A stretch of DNA of 64,000 bases, taken from assembly GCA_000824785.1 (NCBI GenBank), contig CCNB01000004.1:355900-419899 (forward strand). Reading direction: 5' to 3'. Shown in pieces: positions 16,811 through 25,186 of the stretch. This DNA is from Mesorhizobium plurifarium. Its GTDB lineage: Bacteria > Pseudomonadota > Alphaproteobacteria > Rhizobiales > Rhizobiaceae. The position numbers were made by a program, and so were the translations under genes. The notes under the pieces are model-generated. The model was not told the origin of the DNA and did no database searches. It saw only the letters and a list, made by a program, of their open reading frames with translations. Each line of letters begins with the position of its first letter. Position 1 is the first letter of the stretch.

Positions 16811-19228
16811 CTACGACCGCAGCCGCTTGCCTTCCGGATCGAAGGGCGGATGCGCCAGCAGCACCGCCTCATGCGGCCTACCCAAAATGGCGACGGTCAC
16901 CTTGTCGCCAGCCTTGGCGGTTCCCGCCTTGACGTAGCCCATCGCCAGCGACTGCTCGACGAAATAGCCATAGGCGCCCGAAGACACCTGGCCGATCGGC
17001 GTGCCGTCGGGCAGGAAGATCGGCTCGCCGCCGGTGGCGTCCGCATCCTTGGCCGAGACGGAAAGCATGATCAATTCGTCTCGCGCCGGCTTCTCGGCGA
17101 CGGCGAGATAGGCCTCGCGGTTGAGGAATTGCTTGTCCGTCTTGATCAACCTGTCGAGCTTGACCTCTTGCGGCCAGTATTCGGGCGAATATTCGCGGCT
17201 CCAGCTGCCGTAACCCTTCTCGACGCGCAGCGACATCAGCGCCCGCGAGCCGACCGGTCCGGCGCCAACCTCCGCGCCCGCTTTAAGCAGCGCGCGGTAG
17301 AGCTCGACCTGATCGGCCGCCTTGCAGTGCAGCTCCCAGCCGAGATCGCCGGTGAAGGAGACCCTCAGCGCCACGACGTCGACGCCGGCGACCGTGATCT
17401 GGCGCGAGCGCATGAACGGGAAGGCCTCGTTCGACAGATCGTCATTGGTCAGCCGCTGCAGCAGCTCGCGCGATTTCGGCCCGGCGACGTTGAAGCCGCC
17501 GAGGTCCTCGGTGCGCGAGCGGAAGGTCGTGCCTGCCGGCAGCGGCACGGAATTGAAGAAGCGCTGATGAAAACGCTCGGCCATGCCCGAGCCGATCACC
17601 ATGAACTCGTCATCCGCCAACCTGGTCACGGTGAAGTCGCCGGCGATGCCGCCGCGCTTGCCGATCAGTGGCGTGAGGCAGGAGTTGCCGACCTTGGTCG
17701 GCATGCGGTTGGCGAAGAGAGCGTTCAGCCAGGCTTCCGCGTCCGGCCCCTTCACCTGGTATTTGGCGAAATTGGAGATGTCGATGATGCCGGCATTCTC
17801 GCGCAGCATGCGCGCTTCGCGGCCGACCGGCCCCCACCAGTTCTGGCGCGTGAAGCCGACCGTCTCCTCGCGCGGCTCGCCTTCGGCGGCGAACCACAGC
17901 GGGTGCTCCCAGCCGAAATTGAGGCCGAACACCGCGCCCATTTCCTTTTGCATTTCGTAGACCGGCCGCGTCCGCACCGGGCGGCCGGCGGCGCGCTCCT
18001 CGTTCGGGAAATGGATCTTGAAACGGTGGCTGTACTGGTCCTGCACGCGGGCCTTGGTGAAGGCCTTGCCGGCCCAATGGCCGAAGCGCGCCATGTCCCA
18101 GCCGAACATGTCAAGCGTGGGCTCGCCCTCGATCATCCATTCGGCCGCGAGCTTGCCCATGCCGCCCGACTGCGAGAAGCCGGGAATGATGCCGTTGCAG
18201 CAGAAATAGTTGCTGAGCTCTGGCGCCGGCCCGAACAGCACGGCGCTGTCGGGCGACCAGATCATCGGCCCGTTGATCACCTTCTTGACGCCCGCGGTCG
18301 CGGCCGCCGGCACGCGCTGGACGGCGCGCATCATGTTTTCCTCGATACGGTCGAGATCGTCGGGGAACAGCTCGTGGCCGAAATCCATCGGCGTGCCGTC
18401 CTCGGCCCAGAACTTCATGTTGCGCTCATAGGCGCCGATGAGGAGGCCGAGGCCTTCCTGACGCAGATAATATTCGCCGTCGCGATCGGCGACCGACGGC
18501 AGGCGCCGGCCCATCGCGGCGATTTCGGGAATGGTCTCGGTGACGAAATACTGATGCTCGGTCGGGATCAGCGGCAGTTGCAGCCCCGCCATGGCCGCGA
18601 CCTCCCTGCCCCATAGGCCGGCCGCGTTGACCACCCATTGCGTGCGGATGTCGCCCTTCGGCGTGCGCACGATCCAGCTGCCGTCGGCTTGAGCCTCCGT
18701 CGCCGTGACCGCCGTGAAGCGATGGATCTCGGCGCCGCGCTGGCGGGCGCCCGCGGCATAAGCCGCCGTCACGCCCGACGGATCGACATTGCCGCCCTCC
18801 GGCTCATACATGATGCAGCGTATGCCGTCGAAATCGACCAGCGGGTGCAGCCGCTCGGCTTCATCCCGGCCGACCTCGTAGAAATTCATCTTGTAGCGCC
18901 GCGCCTTGGCTTCCTGGAGTCTCAGCTGATGCTCGCGCGCCTCGGTCTGGGCGAGATAGAGCGAGCCCGGCTGGAAGATGCCGCAGCCCTGGCCGGTCTC
19001 GGCCTCCAGCTCCTTGTAGAGCGCCATCGTGTAGTGCTGCAGCCGGCTGATATTGGTTGAATCATGCAGGCCGTGGATGTTGGCCGCCGCGTGCCATGTC
19101 GAGCCGGAGGTCAGTTCGCTGCGCTCCAGGAGGACCACATCCGTCCAGCCGAACTTGGCGAGATGATAGAGGATCGAGCAGCCGATCAGACCGCCGCCAA
19201 TGACAACGGCTTGTGCATGAGTACGCAT
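16811..19228 (-). CDS. dimethylglycine/sarcosine dehydrogenase-like flavoprotein with GcvT domain
   Basis: 805 residues in two parts. The N-terminal DAO domain has a GxGxxG FAD site (VVIGGGLIGCSILYHLA, residues 8-24) and the motif SGSTWHAAANIHG at about 42-54, whose His is the covalent FAD attachment residue in dimethylglycine dehydrogenase. The C-terminal half (about 430-805) is an aminomethyltransferase (GCV_T and GCV_T_C) fold that binds folate: ENAGIIDISNFAKYQVKGP, SFTGDLGWELHC, RVEKGYGSW. The family removes N-methyl groups oxidatively and passes the formaldehyde to tetrahydrofolate. It lies between the solute-binding protein and SMP-30 genes on the same strand. The exact N-methyl substrate is not evident. 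It is a second, single-chain demethylase beside the multi-subunit Sox-like enzyme. Confidence 0.9.
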   Translation of the reverse strand: MRTHAQAVVIGGGLIGCSILYHLAKFGWTDVVLLERSELTSGSTWHAAANIHGLHDSTNISRLQHYTMALYKELEAETGQGCGIFQPGSLYLAQTEAREHQLRLQEAKARRYKMNFYEVGRDEAERLHPLVDFDGIRCIMYEPEGGNVDPSGVTAAYAAGARQRGAEIHRFTAVTATEAQADGSWIVRTPKGDIRTQWVVNAAGLWGREVAAMAGLQLPLIPTEHQYFVTETIPEIAAMGRRLPSVADRDGEYYLRQEGLGLLIGAYERNMKFWAEDGTPMDFGHELFPDDLDRIEENMMRAVQRVPAAATAGVKKVINGPMIWSPDSAVLFGPAPELSNYFCCNGIIPGFSQSGGMGKLAAEWMIEGEPTLDMFGWDMARFGHWAGKAFTKARVQDQYSHRFKIHFPNEERAAGRPVRTRPVYEMQKEMGAVFGLNFGWEHPLWFAAEGEPREETVGFTRQNWWGPVGREARMLRENAGIIDISNFAKYQVKGPDAEAWLNALFANRMPTKVGNSCLTPLIGKRGGIAGDFTVTRLADDEFMVIGSGMAERFHQRFFNSVPLPAGTTFRSRTEDLGGFNVAGPKSRELLQRLTNDDLSNEAFPFMRSRQITVAGVDVVALRVSFTGDLGWELHCKAADQVELYRALLKAGAEVGAGPVGSRALMSLRVEKGYGSWSREYSPEYWPQEVKLDRLIKTDKQFLNREAYLAVAEKPARDELIMLSVSAKDADATGGEPIFLPDGTPIGQVSSGAYGYFVEQSLAMGYVKAGTAKAGDKVTVAILGRPHEAVLLAHPPFDPEGKRLRS

Positions 19229-19326
19229 AGTGAGGTTTCTTCCCTTTGTTCGGCGACTTTGTCCGCGCTTCTCGCAGCGCTTTGGGATTTCATTTAGCTG
19301 ACTGATCGATCCCAGTCGCCGGTGAA

Positions 19327-19353
19327 TTCAGGGGCGCGAGATGCGCCCCTGAA
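19327..19353 (-). terminator. hairpin between solute-binding protein and dehydrogenase genes
   Basis: 11-bp perfect stem TTCAGGGGCGC / GCGCCCCTGAA with a five-base loop. It lies 22 bases after the stop of the solute-binding protein gene and lacks a T-run. It could be a partial terminator or an mRNA-stabilising stem that lets the binding protein be made in excess over the downstream enzyme. Confidence 0.5.
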
Positions 19354-19374
19354 TATTGCGTCGATCCGTTCGGT

Positions 19375-21030
19375 CTAGGCCTTGTCCAGCCAGACCTTGT
19401 CCAGCTGCAGTTCGAAGGTCTGGTGCATGCCGAGATTCTTCACATAGGTGGCGTGGTGGCGGTAGAGCGAGCGCCAGAATGCCTGGACGAGAATGCCGGA
19501 GTCCTGCAGGATGAACTCCACCTCCTTCATCAGCTCCTTGCGCTTGGCGGGGTCCGCGATGGCCATCGCCTCGTTGAGCTTCTTGTCGAAGTCCGGGTTG
19601 GCGTAGCCGGACTCGTTCCACGCCTCGCCGCTGCGATAGGCGATCGCCAGCACCTGGACGCCCAGCGGGCGCATGCCCCAGTCGGTGGTCGACCAGGGAT
19701 ACTTCGTCCAGTCGTTCCAGAAGGACGAGCCCGGAATGATGGTGCGCTTGACCTTGAATCCGGCGTCGCGCATCTGCGCGGCAACGACGTCGGCGGGGTC
19801 CTTCACATAGTCTGCATCGTAGGAGATGAGCTCGAACTCGTGATCCGTCTGGCCGGCCTCGGCCATCAGCGCCTTTGCCTTGGCCAGGTCGCGCGGGACT
19901 TTCGGCAGCTCGTAATATTCTGGATGGATCGGGCAGACATGGTGGTTTTCGGCGACCTGGCCCAAGCCGCTATAGCCGAGCTTCAGCACCGTCTCGTTGT
20001 CGACCGCGAGCTGGATGGCATTGCGCACGCGCTTGTCATCGTAGGGCTTGTTGGTCACGTTGGTGCGCAGCACGATCGTGCCGGCGGTGACCACCTGCTC
20101 CTTGACCAGCCCCATGCTGTCATAGAGATCGACGGTGCCGCCGACCGTCTGGTAGTTGCAATCGATCTCGCCGGCCTCGAAGGCGCTGCCGATGGCGGGG
20201 TTGGACGCATCCGATCCGTAGTCGACCCAGTCGACCCCATCGAGATAGGGTTCGCCGCCGAACCAGGTGAAGTCCTTGCGCCGCCGCACCGATGCCGACT
20301 CGCCGACCTTATAGGAGATCAGCTCATACGGGCCGGTGCCGGGCGTCTTCAGCATATTGGCGCCGTTCTTGTCGAAGTCGCGATGGACGATGACCGCCGG
20401 ATAGTCGGAGAAGCCCGGGATGATGGTGACGTCCGACTGGTTGCATTTGAGCTTCACCGTATGGTCGTCGACCTTGGTGATGGCGCCCTTGGTCGCCTTT
20501 TTCGTGGCGGCATCGATCAGCGAGCCCATGCGCCCGGCCATCGAATTGCCTTCGGCCGCCTTATCGCACCAGCGCTCGATGTTGTAGACGATGTCGTCGG
20601 CGTTGAAGTCGTCGCCGTTCGACCATTTCACGCCCTTGCGCAGATGCAGCGTGTATTCGGTGGCGTCGTCGCTCACCTCCCAGCTCTCGACCAGATGGCC
20701 CTCGAAGGTGAAGTCGGTGGTGTAGCGGATCATGTAATCGTTGCACTGGCGCATGACATTGGCGATTTCCGACCAGTCCCAGGCGCGCGGATCCTTCATG
20801 TCCTTGATGATCATCTGCATCTTAAGGATGCCGCCCTTCTTGCCGGGCACGGGTGCCGCGGCCTTGGCCGGCTCCATCCCTGCCATCGAGTAGGCCAGCG
20901 CCGTGGAAGCGCCCATCACGCTCGCCATGGCCAGGAATTCGCGGCGGTCCATCCGGCCGCCTTTGACTTCGGCTGCGTAGCTTTCGATGACCGCCGGGAC
21001 GCGGTCACCGTTGCTCTTGAACATTGTCAT
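19375..21030 (-). CDS. ABC transporter substrate-binding protein, family 5
   Basis: 551 residues. The N-terminus carries a twin-arginine signal ([14 protein letters not shown], arginines at 29 and 30) ending near AKAAAPVPG. The mature part is SBP_bac_5-like, as in peptide, nickel and opine uptake: [51 protein letters not shown] and [18 protein letters not shown] role in high-affinity uptake of a small nitrogenous compound is likely from its place beside the demethylase genes. It is an orphan: no permease or ATPase gene occurs in the window. GGAGA precedes the ATG. The upstream region holds two palindromes and a TTGACA box described separately. Confidence 0.88.
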   Translation of the reverse strand: MTMFKSNGDRVPAVIESYAAEVKGGRMDRREFLAMASVMGASTALAYSMAGMEPAKAAAPVPGKKGGILKMQMIIKDMKDPRAWDWSEIANVMRQCNDYMIRYTTDFTFEGHLVESWEVSDDATEYTLHLRKGVKWSNGDDFNADDIVYNIERWCDKAAEGNSMAGRMGSLIDAATKKATKGAITKVDDHTVKLKCNQSDVTIIPGFSDYPAVIVHRDFDKNGANMLKTPGTGPYELISYKVGESASVRRRKDFTWFGGEPYLDGVDWVDYGSDASNPAIGSAFEAGEIDCNYQTVGGTVDLYDSMGLVKEQVVTAGTIVLRTNVTNKPYDDKRVRNAIQLAVDNETVLKLGYSGLGQVAENHHVCPIHPEYYELPKVPRDLAKAKALMAEAGQTDHEFELISYDADYVKDPADVVAAQMRDAGFKVKRTIIPGSSFWNDWTKYPWSTTDWGMRPLGVQVLAIAYRSGEAWNESGYANPDFDKKLNEAMAIADPAKRKELMKEVEFILQDSGILVQAFWRSLYRHHATYVKNLGMHQTFELQLDKVWLDKA

Positions 21031-21144
21031 CGTTGTTCTCCGGTTCAGGGCTTTCCGCCCGTTACATTCCCCTTGCGGCTCAGCATGTTAGGGGCGATGC
21101 AAAAATCCCGGAAGGGCTCGGCCCTTCACAAACCGCAGAAAACC

Positions 21145-21185
21145 GGCCTTAAAGGCCTAAAAAAACAATGCCATTGTCCTGTCAA
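21145..21185 (-). promoter_or_regulatory. promoter/operator with two 13-bp palindromes
   Basis: GGCCTTAAAGGCC (21145-21157) and ACAATGCCATTGT (21165-21177) are both perfect 6-1-6 palindromes whose centres are exactly 20 bp apart. On the minus strand a consensus -35 box TTGACA (21185-21180) directly precedes the second one, so it would lie in the -35/-10 spacer. The region is upstream of the solute-binding protein gene and downstream of the LysR gene. A regulator bound here would be on one face of the helix and would touch the promoter. Confidence 0.5.
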
Positions 21186-21207
21186 ATTTTTGAGGCTGAA
21201 ACGGATG

Positions 21208-22101
21208 CTATGGCCGCGCGGCGTCTTCCCTGGCCCTGGACAAGATCCATTCCCTGACCGTGCGGGCAATGTTTCCCTTCGAAAGCTGGCTCTCGGTGAG
21301 ATAGTAATTCCAGGGACTTGGCGGCCGCACCGGAAACGGCTCGACGAGCAGGCCGCGGCGCATATAGGCATGCGCGAGCGAGCGCTGCGTGGCGACGAGG
21401 CCCGCCCCCATCGCGGCAAGCTCGAGCGCTATGTTGGAGGCGTTGGTCGACAGGCCCTTGTCGTGGTCTTCCAGGTCGACGCCAAGCGCCTCGGTCACCA
21501 CCTGCCAGTATTCCTGGCGGCCATGCACGAAGATCCAGTCCACCTTGAGCATGTCCTGAGGCGTCTTGAGCGCATGCTCGCCCTCGAGCATGCCGGGAGC
21601 GCAGAGCAGCACGAGTTCGTCGTTCCAGAGCGGGATCGCCGACGGCGGCCTGTCGTCGAAACGCCGCGTTGAGATGGTGATGTCGGCAATCTGCTCGCTC
21701 AAGTCCTCCCAGATCGTGCCGTGCAGCACGATCTCGATCTCGGGATGCTTCTTGCGGAAGGCTGCCATGCAACCCGCCAGCCAGTTCTCCGCAAGGCTCA
21801 TCGGGCAGGACACGACCACCGTGCGGTTGCGCGAGGATGCGACGATCGCCTCGGTCGCCTGGTCGATCTGGTCGAGCGCCTGGCGCAAGGTCGGCAGGAA
21901 TGCCTCCCCCATCTCGGTCAGCTTCAGGCTGCGTGGGTAACGGATGAACAGCTGCCGGCCGATATAATGCTCGAGCGCGCGCACATGCGTGCTGACCGCG
22001 GCTTGCGTGTAGCCCAGTTCCTTGGCCGCCGTGGTGAAGCTCAAATGACGGGCAGAGCTCTCGAACGAGCGGATATAGTTCAAGGGGGGCGGCGGCTTCA
22101 T
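21208..22101 (-). CDS. LysR-type transcriptional regulator, GcvA-like
   Basis: 297 residues from the ATG at 22101, where AGGAGA is well placed; 17 upstream codons are open. It has an N-terminal winged HTH (LNYIRSFESSARHLSFTTAA, then ELGYTQAAVSTHVRALEHYIG, residues 6-50) and a C-terminal ligand-binding half with the GcvA-style segments ADITISTRRFDD, NDELVLLCAPGML and GAGLVATQRSLAHAYM. It is divergent from the nine-gene plus operon and in line with the solute-binding protein gene, so it is the obvious candidate regulator of both. Regulators of this sub-group often sense amino acids or betaines. The ligand is unknown. Confidence 0.9.
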   Translation of the reverse strand: MKPPPPLNYIRSFESSARHLSFTTAAKELGYTQAAVSTHVRALEHYIGRQLFIRYPRSLKLTEMGEAFLPTLRQALDQIDQATEAIVASSRNRTVVVSCPMSLAENWLAGCMAAFRKKHPEIEIVLHGTIWEDLSEQIADITISTRRFDDRPPSAIPLWNDELVLLCAPGMLEGEHALKTPQDMLKVDWIFVHGRQEYWQVVTEALGVDLEDHDKGLSTNASNIALELAAMGAGLVATQRSLAHAYMRRGLLVEPFPVRPPSPWNYYLTESQLSKGNIARTVREWILSRAREDAARP

Positions 22102-22175
22102 CCCGGTCTCCTGCTGCGTCGTCGCATAGCTATCGCATGGGCGGACGGCCATTCAATCGCAGACAAGCGACATGG

Positions 22176-22243
22176 CATCAATATTTTTGGCCAAAGCCGC
22201 CAAACTAATCACGTGCCTGCGCGATGAACCCAATTTATTGATG
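22176..22243. promoter_or_regulatory. divergent control region with distant inverted repeat
   Basis: The 169 bases between the LysR gene and the MmgE/PrpD gene contain CATCAATA at 22176-22183 and its exact complement TATTGATG at 22236-22243, centres 60 bp apart. This is locally AT-rich DNA in a GC-rich setting. It could hold the two half-sites of a looping regulator and should contain both divergent promoters. Confidence 0.35.
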
Positions 22244-22270
22244 TTGTGGAGAGACAGGGGAGATAAGCGC

Positions 22271-23668
22271 GTGGCTGTGCCGTCATACCGGCGTGAGGGG
22301 CCTGTCGTCAGTTCCGATACGTTCACGCGGCTGGCCGATTTCGTGCTGCGGCGCCCCGCCTCCGTCTTCCCCCAGCCGGTGCTGGAACAGGCGCGCTACC
22401 TCCTGCTCGACACGCTCGGCATCGCCATCGCGGCCGGGCCGATGGAAGCTGGCCGGATCGCCCGCGACGCCGCCGTCCTGCTCTACGCCTCCAGTGACCC
22501 GCAATACTCGGCCCGCATGCTGTTCGACGGGCGGCGCGCCAGCATCGCCGGCGCGGCCTACGCCGTCGCCACGCAGACAGACAATCTCGACGGCCACGAC
22601 GGCTACAGCCCGACCAAGGGCCATATCGGCGTCGCGGTGGTGCCGGCGCTTGCCGCGCTCGCGGAAGCGAGACCCGACCTCACCGGGCCGGAAGCGCTGG
22701 CGTCCCTGGTGATCGGCTACGAAATCGCCGGCCGGGCCGGCATCGCCTTGCATGCGACGGTGAGCGACTACCATACCTCGGGCGCTTGGAACGCCTTGGG
22801 AGTGGCGGCCATCGCGGCACGCCTGCGGCGGCTCGACGAAACGCAATTGCGCGACGCGCTCGGCATTGCCGAGTATCACGGCCCGCGCAGCCAGATGATG
22901 CGCGAGATCGCCACCCCGACCATGCTGCATGACGGCTCCGGCCCCGGCGCCCTCGTCGGCCTTTCCGCCGCGGTGCTGGCCGAACGCGGCTTCACCGGCG
23001 CGCCGGCGATCACCGTCGAGGCGCCGGACGTCGCGACGCACTGGCAGGATCTCGGCGTCTTTTGGCAGTCGCTGCATCAATATGTGAAGCCTTATCCGAT
23101 CTGCCGCTGGGCGCATGCGGCGATCGACGCGGTGCGCGGACTTTGCCTGGCGCACAACCTTGCCCCGTCCGACATCGCCCATGTCCAGGTCAACAGCTTC
23201 CATTATGCGGCGACGCTGTTCGACGGCATACCGGACACGACCTCCAAGGCGCAGTACAGCCTGCGCTTCGCCGTCGCGACCTTCATCCTTCACCGGCGCA
23301 TCGGGCTGGAGCATATTTCCGGCGCCGGGCTCGCCGACGCCGCGGTCGCGGACATGCTCACCCGCATCACGGTCAGCGAAACCGAGCGCCACAGCGCGCG
23401 CTTCCCGGCCGGCCGCTGGGCCGACGTCGTCGTCACGACGACCGACGGACGCGTGCTGATGTCGGGGGACGTGCATGCGCGCGGCGGCCCGGAAGCGCCG
23501 ATGACCAAGCAGGACGTCGAGGCCAAATACATGGAGTTCGCCGCGCCCGTGCTCGGATCCGGCCGCGCTACTGCGATCCGCGACGCCGTGCTCTCGCTCG
23601 ACGATCGCGACAGCCGCTTCTCCGATCTCTCGGCGCTGCTCTACGATCCTCCCACGGCTTTGAGCTGA
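22271..23668 (+). CDS. MmgE/PrpD family protein
   Basis: 465 residues. The family includes 2-methylcitrate dehydratase (PrpD), cis-aconitate decarboxylase and proteins of unknown function in betaine and amino-acid catabolism. Visible features are the N-terminal ARYLLLDTLGIAIA, the central LDGHDGYSPTKGHIGVAVVPA and SGAWNALGVAAIAARL, and KPYPICRWAHAAIDA in the second half. GTG at 22271 is chosen because GGGGAG sits eight bases upstream; the frame is open back to 22172 but has no ribosome site. It is the first gene of a tight nine-gene operon (soxB follows after seven bases). There is no prp gene nearby, so the methylcitrate cycle is unlikely. Confidence 0.83.
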   Translation: MAVPSYRREGPVVSSDTFTRLADFVLRRPASVFPQPVLEQARYLLLDTLGIAIAAGPMEAGRIARDAAVLLYASSDPQYSARMLFDGRRASIAGAAYAVATQTDNLDGHDGYSPTKGHIGVAVVPALAALAEARPDLTGPEALASLVIGYEIAGRAGIALHATVSDYHTSGAWNALGVAAIAARLRRLDETQLRDALGIAEYHGPRSQMMREIATPTMLHDGSGPGALVGLSAAVLAERGFTGAPAITVEAPDVATHWQDLGVFWQSLHQYVKPYPICRWAHAAIDAVRGLCLAHNLAPSDIAHVQVNSFHYAATLFDGIPDTTSKAQYSLRFAVATFILHRRIGLEHISGAGLADAAVADMLTRITVSETERHSARFPAGRWADVVVTTTDGRVLMSGDVHARGGPEAPMTKQDVEAKYMEFAAPVLGSGRATAIRDAVLSLDDRDSRFSDLSALLYDPPTALS

Positions 23669-23675
23669 GCGCGCA

Positions 23676-24917
23676 ATGCCCCTCAGGCTTCTGAAATACG
23701 GTCTCAGTCGGGACTATCCGGTCAGCGGCGACATCCCCGCAACGCCCGAGCTGAAGCCGGCCTACGACGTCGTCATCATCGGCGGCGGCGGACATGGGCT
23801 GTCCTGCGCGCATCATCTTGCCAAGTACCACGGCATAAGGAGCGTCGCGGTGCTGGAGAAAGGCTACCTCGCCGGCGGCAACACGGCGCGCAACACCACC
23901 ACCATCCGCTCCAACTACATCACGGCGGAAGGCATTGCCTTCTACAAGGAGGGCGTCGAGCTGTTCGAGCGGCTGTCGCAGGAACTCGACTTCAACGTCA
24001 TGTTCTCGCAGCGCGGCCAGCTCACGCTGGCGCATACCGAGGCGACGATGCGCAGTTTCCACATGCGCGCCGAAATGGGCAAGCACTTGGGCACGCGCAC
24101 CGAGGTCGTCGACCAGAAGGGCGTCGAGGAGCTCTGCCCGCTCCTCAATATGGACTATGGCGGCCCGCTCGAAATCCTTGGCGGGCTTTGGCACGCCGAC
24201 GGAGGAACGGCGCGCCACGATGCCGTCGCCTGGGGCTATGCCGCCCAGGCGTCGCGGCGCGGCGTCGAGATCCACCAGCGCACCGAGGTGCAGGGCTTCG
24301 AGGTGGTCGGCGACCGGGTCCAGGCGGTCAAGACGAACCGGGGCCGCGTGGCCTGCGGCCAGGTGCTGATCGCCACCGGCGGCATGAACTACGACGTGGC
24401 GCTGATGGCCGGCGTCGAGCTTCCCATCCGCTGTTATCCGCTGCAGGCGATGGTGACCCAGCCCTTGAAACCCTGGCTCGACACACTGGTCTCGTCGGTG
24501 TCGCTGCACACCTATCTCGTCCAGTCCTCGCGCGGCGAGGTTGTCATCGGCGGCGGCTCCGATCCCTACCAGCTCTATTCGACGCGCTCGACGCTCGACA
24601 TGAAGGAGCATCTGGCCAAGGGCGCCGTCCACCTCTTCCCCTTCCTGCAAGGCGTGCGGCTGCTGAGGCAATGGGCCGGCATCACCGACATGACGCCGGA
24701 CTACAGCCCGATCATGGGCGCAAGCCCGCTCGCCAACCTCTGGCTTGACTGCGGCTGGGGCACCTGGGGCTTCAAGGCGACGCCGGTCGCCGGAAAGCGC
24801 ATGGCGCAGACGATCGCCGAGGGCCGCGTGCCTGATATTCTGAAACCCTTTGCATTGGAGCGGTTCGAAACCTTCCGGCTGCTCAATGAAATGGGCGCGA
24901 CCGCCGCGAGCCACTAG
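23676..24917 (+). CDS. soxB: sarcosine oxidase-like beta subunit
   Basis: 413 residues. It is the flavin subunit of a heterotetrameric sarcosine oxidase-type enzyme, which oxidises N-methyl amines in the cytoplasm and feeds the methyl group to folate through the alpha subunit. The FAD site is VVIIGGGGHGLSCAHHLA (32-49). GGTARHDAVAWGYA contains His181 at the place where family enzymes carry covalent FMN. The C-terminal PDYSPIMGASPLANLWLDCGWGTWGFKATP is typical. The gene is the first of the set soxB-D-A-G, two bases before soxD. The true substrate may be sarcosine or another secondary amine, given the variant delta subunit and the neighbours. Confidence 0.92.
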   Translation: MPLRLLKYGLSRDYPVSGDIPATPELKPAYDVVIIGGGGHGLSCAHHLAKYHGIRSVAVLEKGYLAGGNTARNTTTIRSNYITAEGIAFYKEGVELFERLSQELDFNVMFSQRGQLTLAHTEATMRSFHMRAEMGKHLGTRTEVVDQKGVEELCPLLNMDYGGPLEILGGLWHADGGTARHDAVAWGYAAQASRRGVEIHQRTEVQGFEVVGDRVQAVKTNRGRVACGQVLIATGGMNYDVALMAGVELPIRCYPLQAMVTQPLKPWLDTLVSSVSLHTYLVQSSRGEVVIGGGSDPYQLYSTRSTLDMKEHLAKGAVHLFPFLQGVRLLRQWAGITDMTPDYSPIMGASPLANLWLDCGWGTWGFKATPVAGKRMAQTIAEGRVPDILKPFALERFETFRLLNEMGATAASH

Positions 24918-24919
24918 CC

Positions 24920-25186
24920 ATGAAACTTCTCACCTGCCCCATGAACGGCCCGCGCAACATCGACGAGTTCCAGTCCTTCGGGCCGGTGCGCGCCAGGCCC
25001 GATCCAAACGCGACCGCAGACAGGGATTGGTCACGGCATTTGTTCCGCGCCGAGAACCGAAAAGGCATCGTGATCGAGTGGTGGCGGCACGTGCCGAGCA
25101 ATTATTTCTTCCTGGCCGAGCGCGATCTCGTCAGCAACGAGGTCATCCGTACCTTCGACGTGTCCGAACTGCCGGAGCGCGCATGA
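24920..25186 (+). CDS. soxD: sarcosine oxidase-like delta subunit, variant lacking zinc ligands
   Basis: 88 residues. Family members bind a structural zinc through Cys-x2-Cys near the N-terminus and a later His-x3-Cys. Here the N-terminal motif is TCPMNGPRN (Cys6 kept, Asn9 in place of the second Cys) and the later one is WWRHVPSNYFF (His57 kept, Asn61 in place of Cys). Two of four ligands are therefore gone, so zinc binding is doubtful. Length and the conserved EWWRHVPS and AERD stretches still identify it as SoxD. The stop overlaps the soxA start (ATGA). The same replacement seems to occur in a SoxD sub-group rather than being a sequencing error, since the frame is intact. Confidence 0.88.
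   Translation: MKLLTCPMNGPRNIDEFQSFGPVRARPDPNATADRDWSRHLFRAENRKGIVIEWWRHVPSNYFFLAERDLVSNEVIRTFDVSELPERA

Noticed and set aside
19423..21672. 749-codon plus-strand frame opposite the solute-binding protein and LysR genes
   Set aside because: Antisense shadow crossing two genes; no recognisable domain.
24850..25182. Upstream extension of soxA through soxD
   Set aside because: The family N-terminus and the ATGA overlap place the start at 25183.
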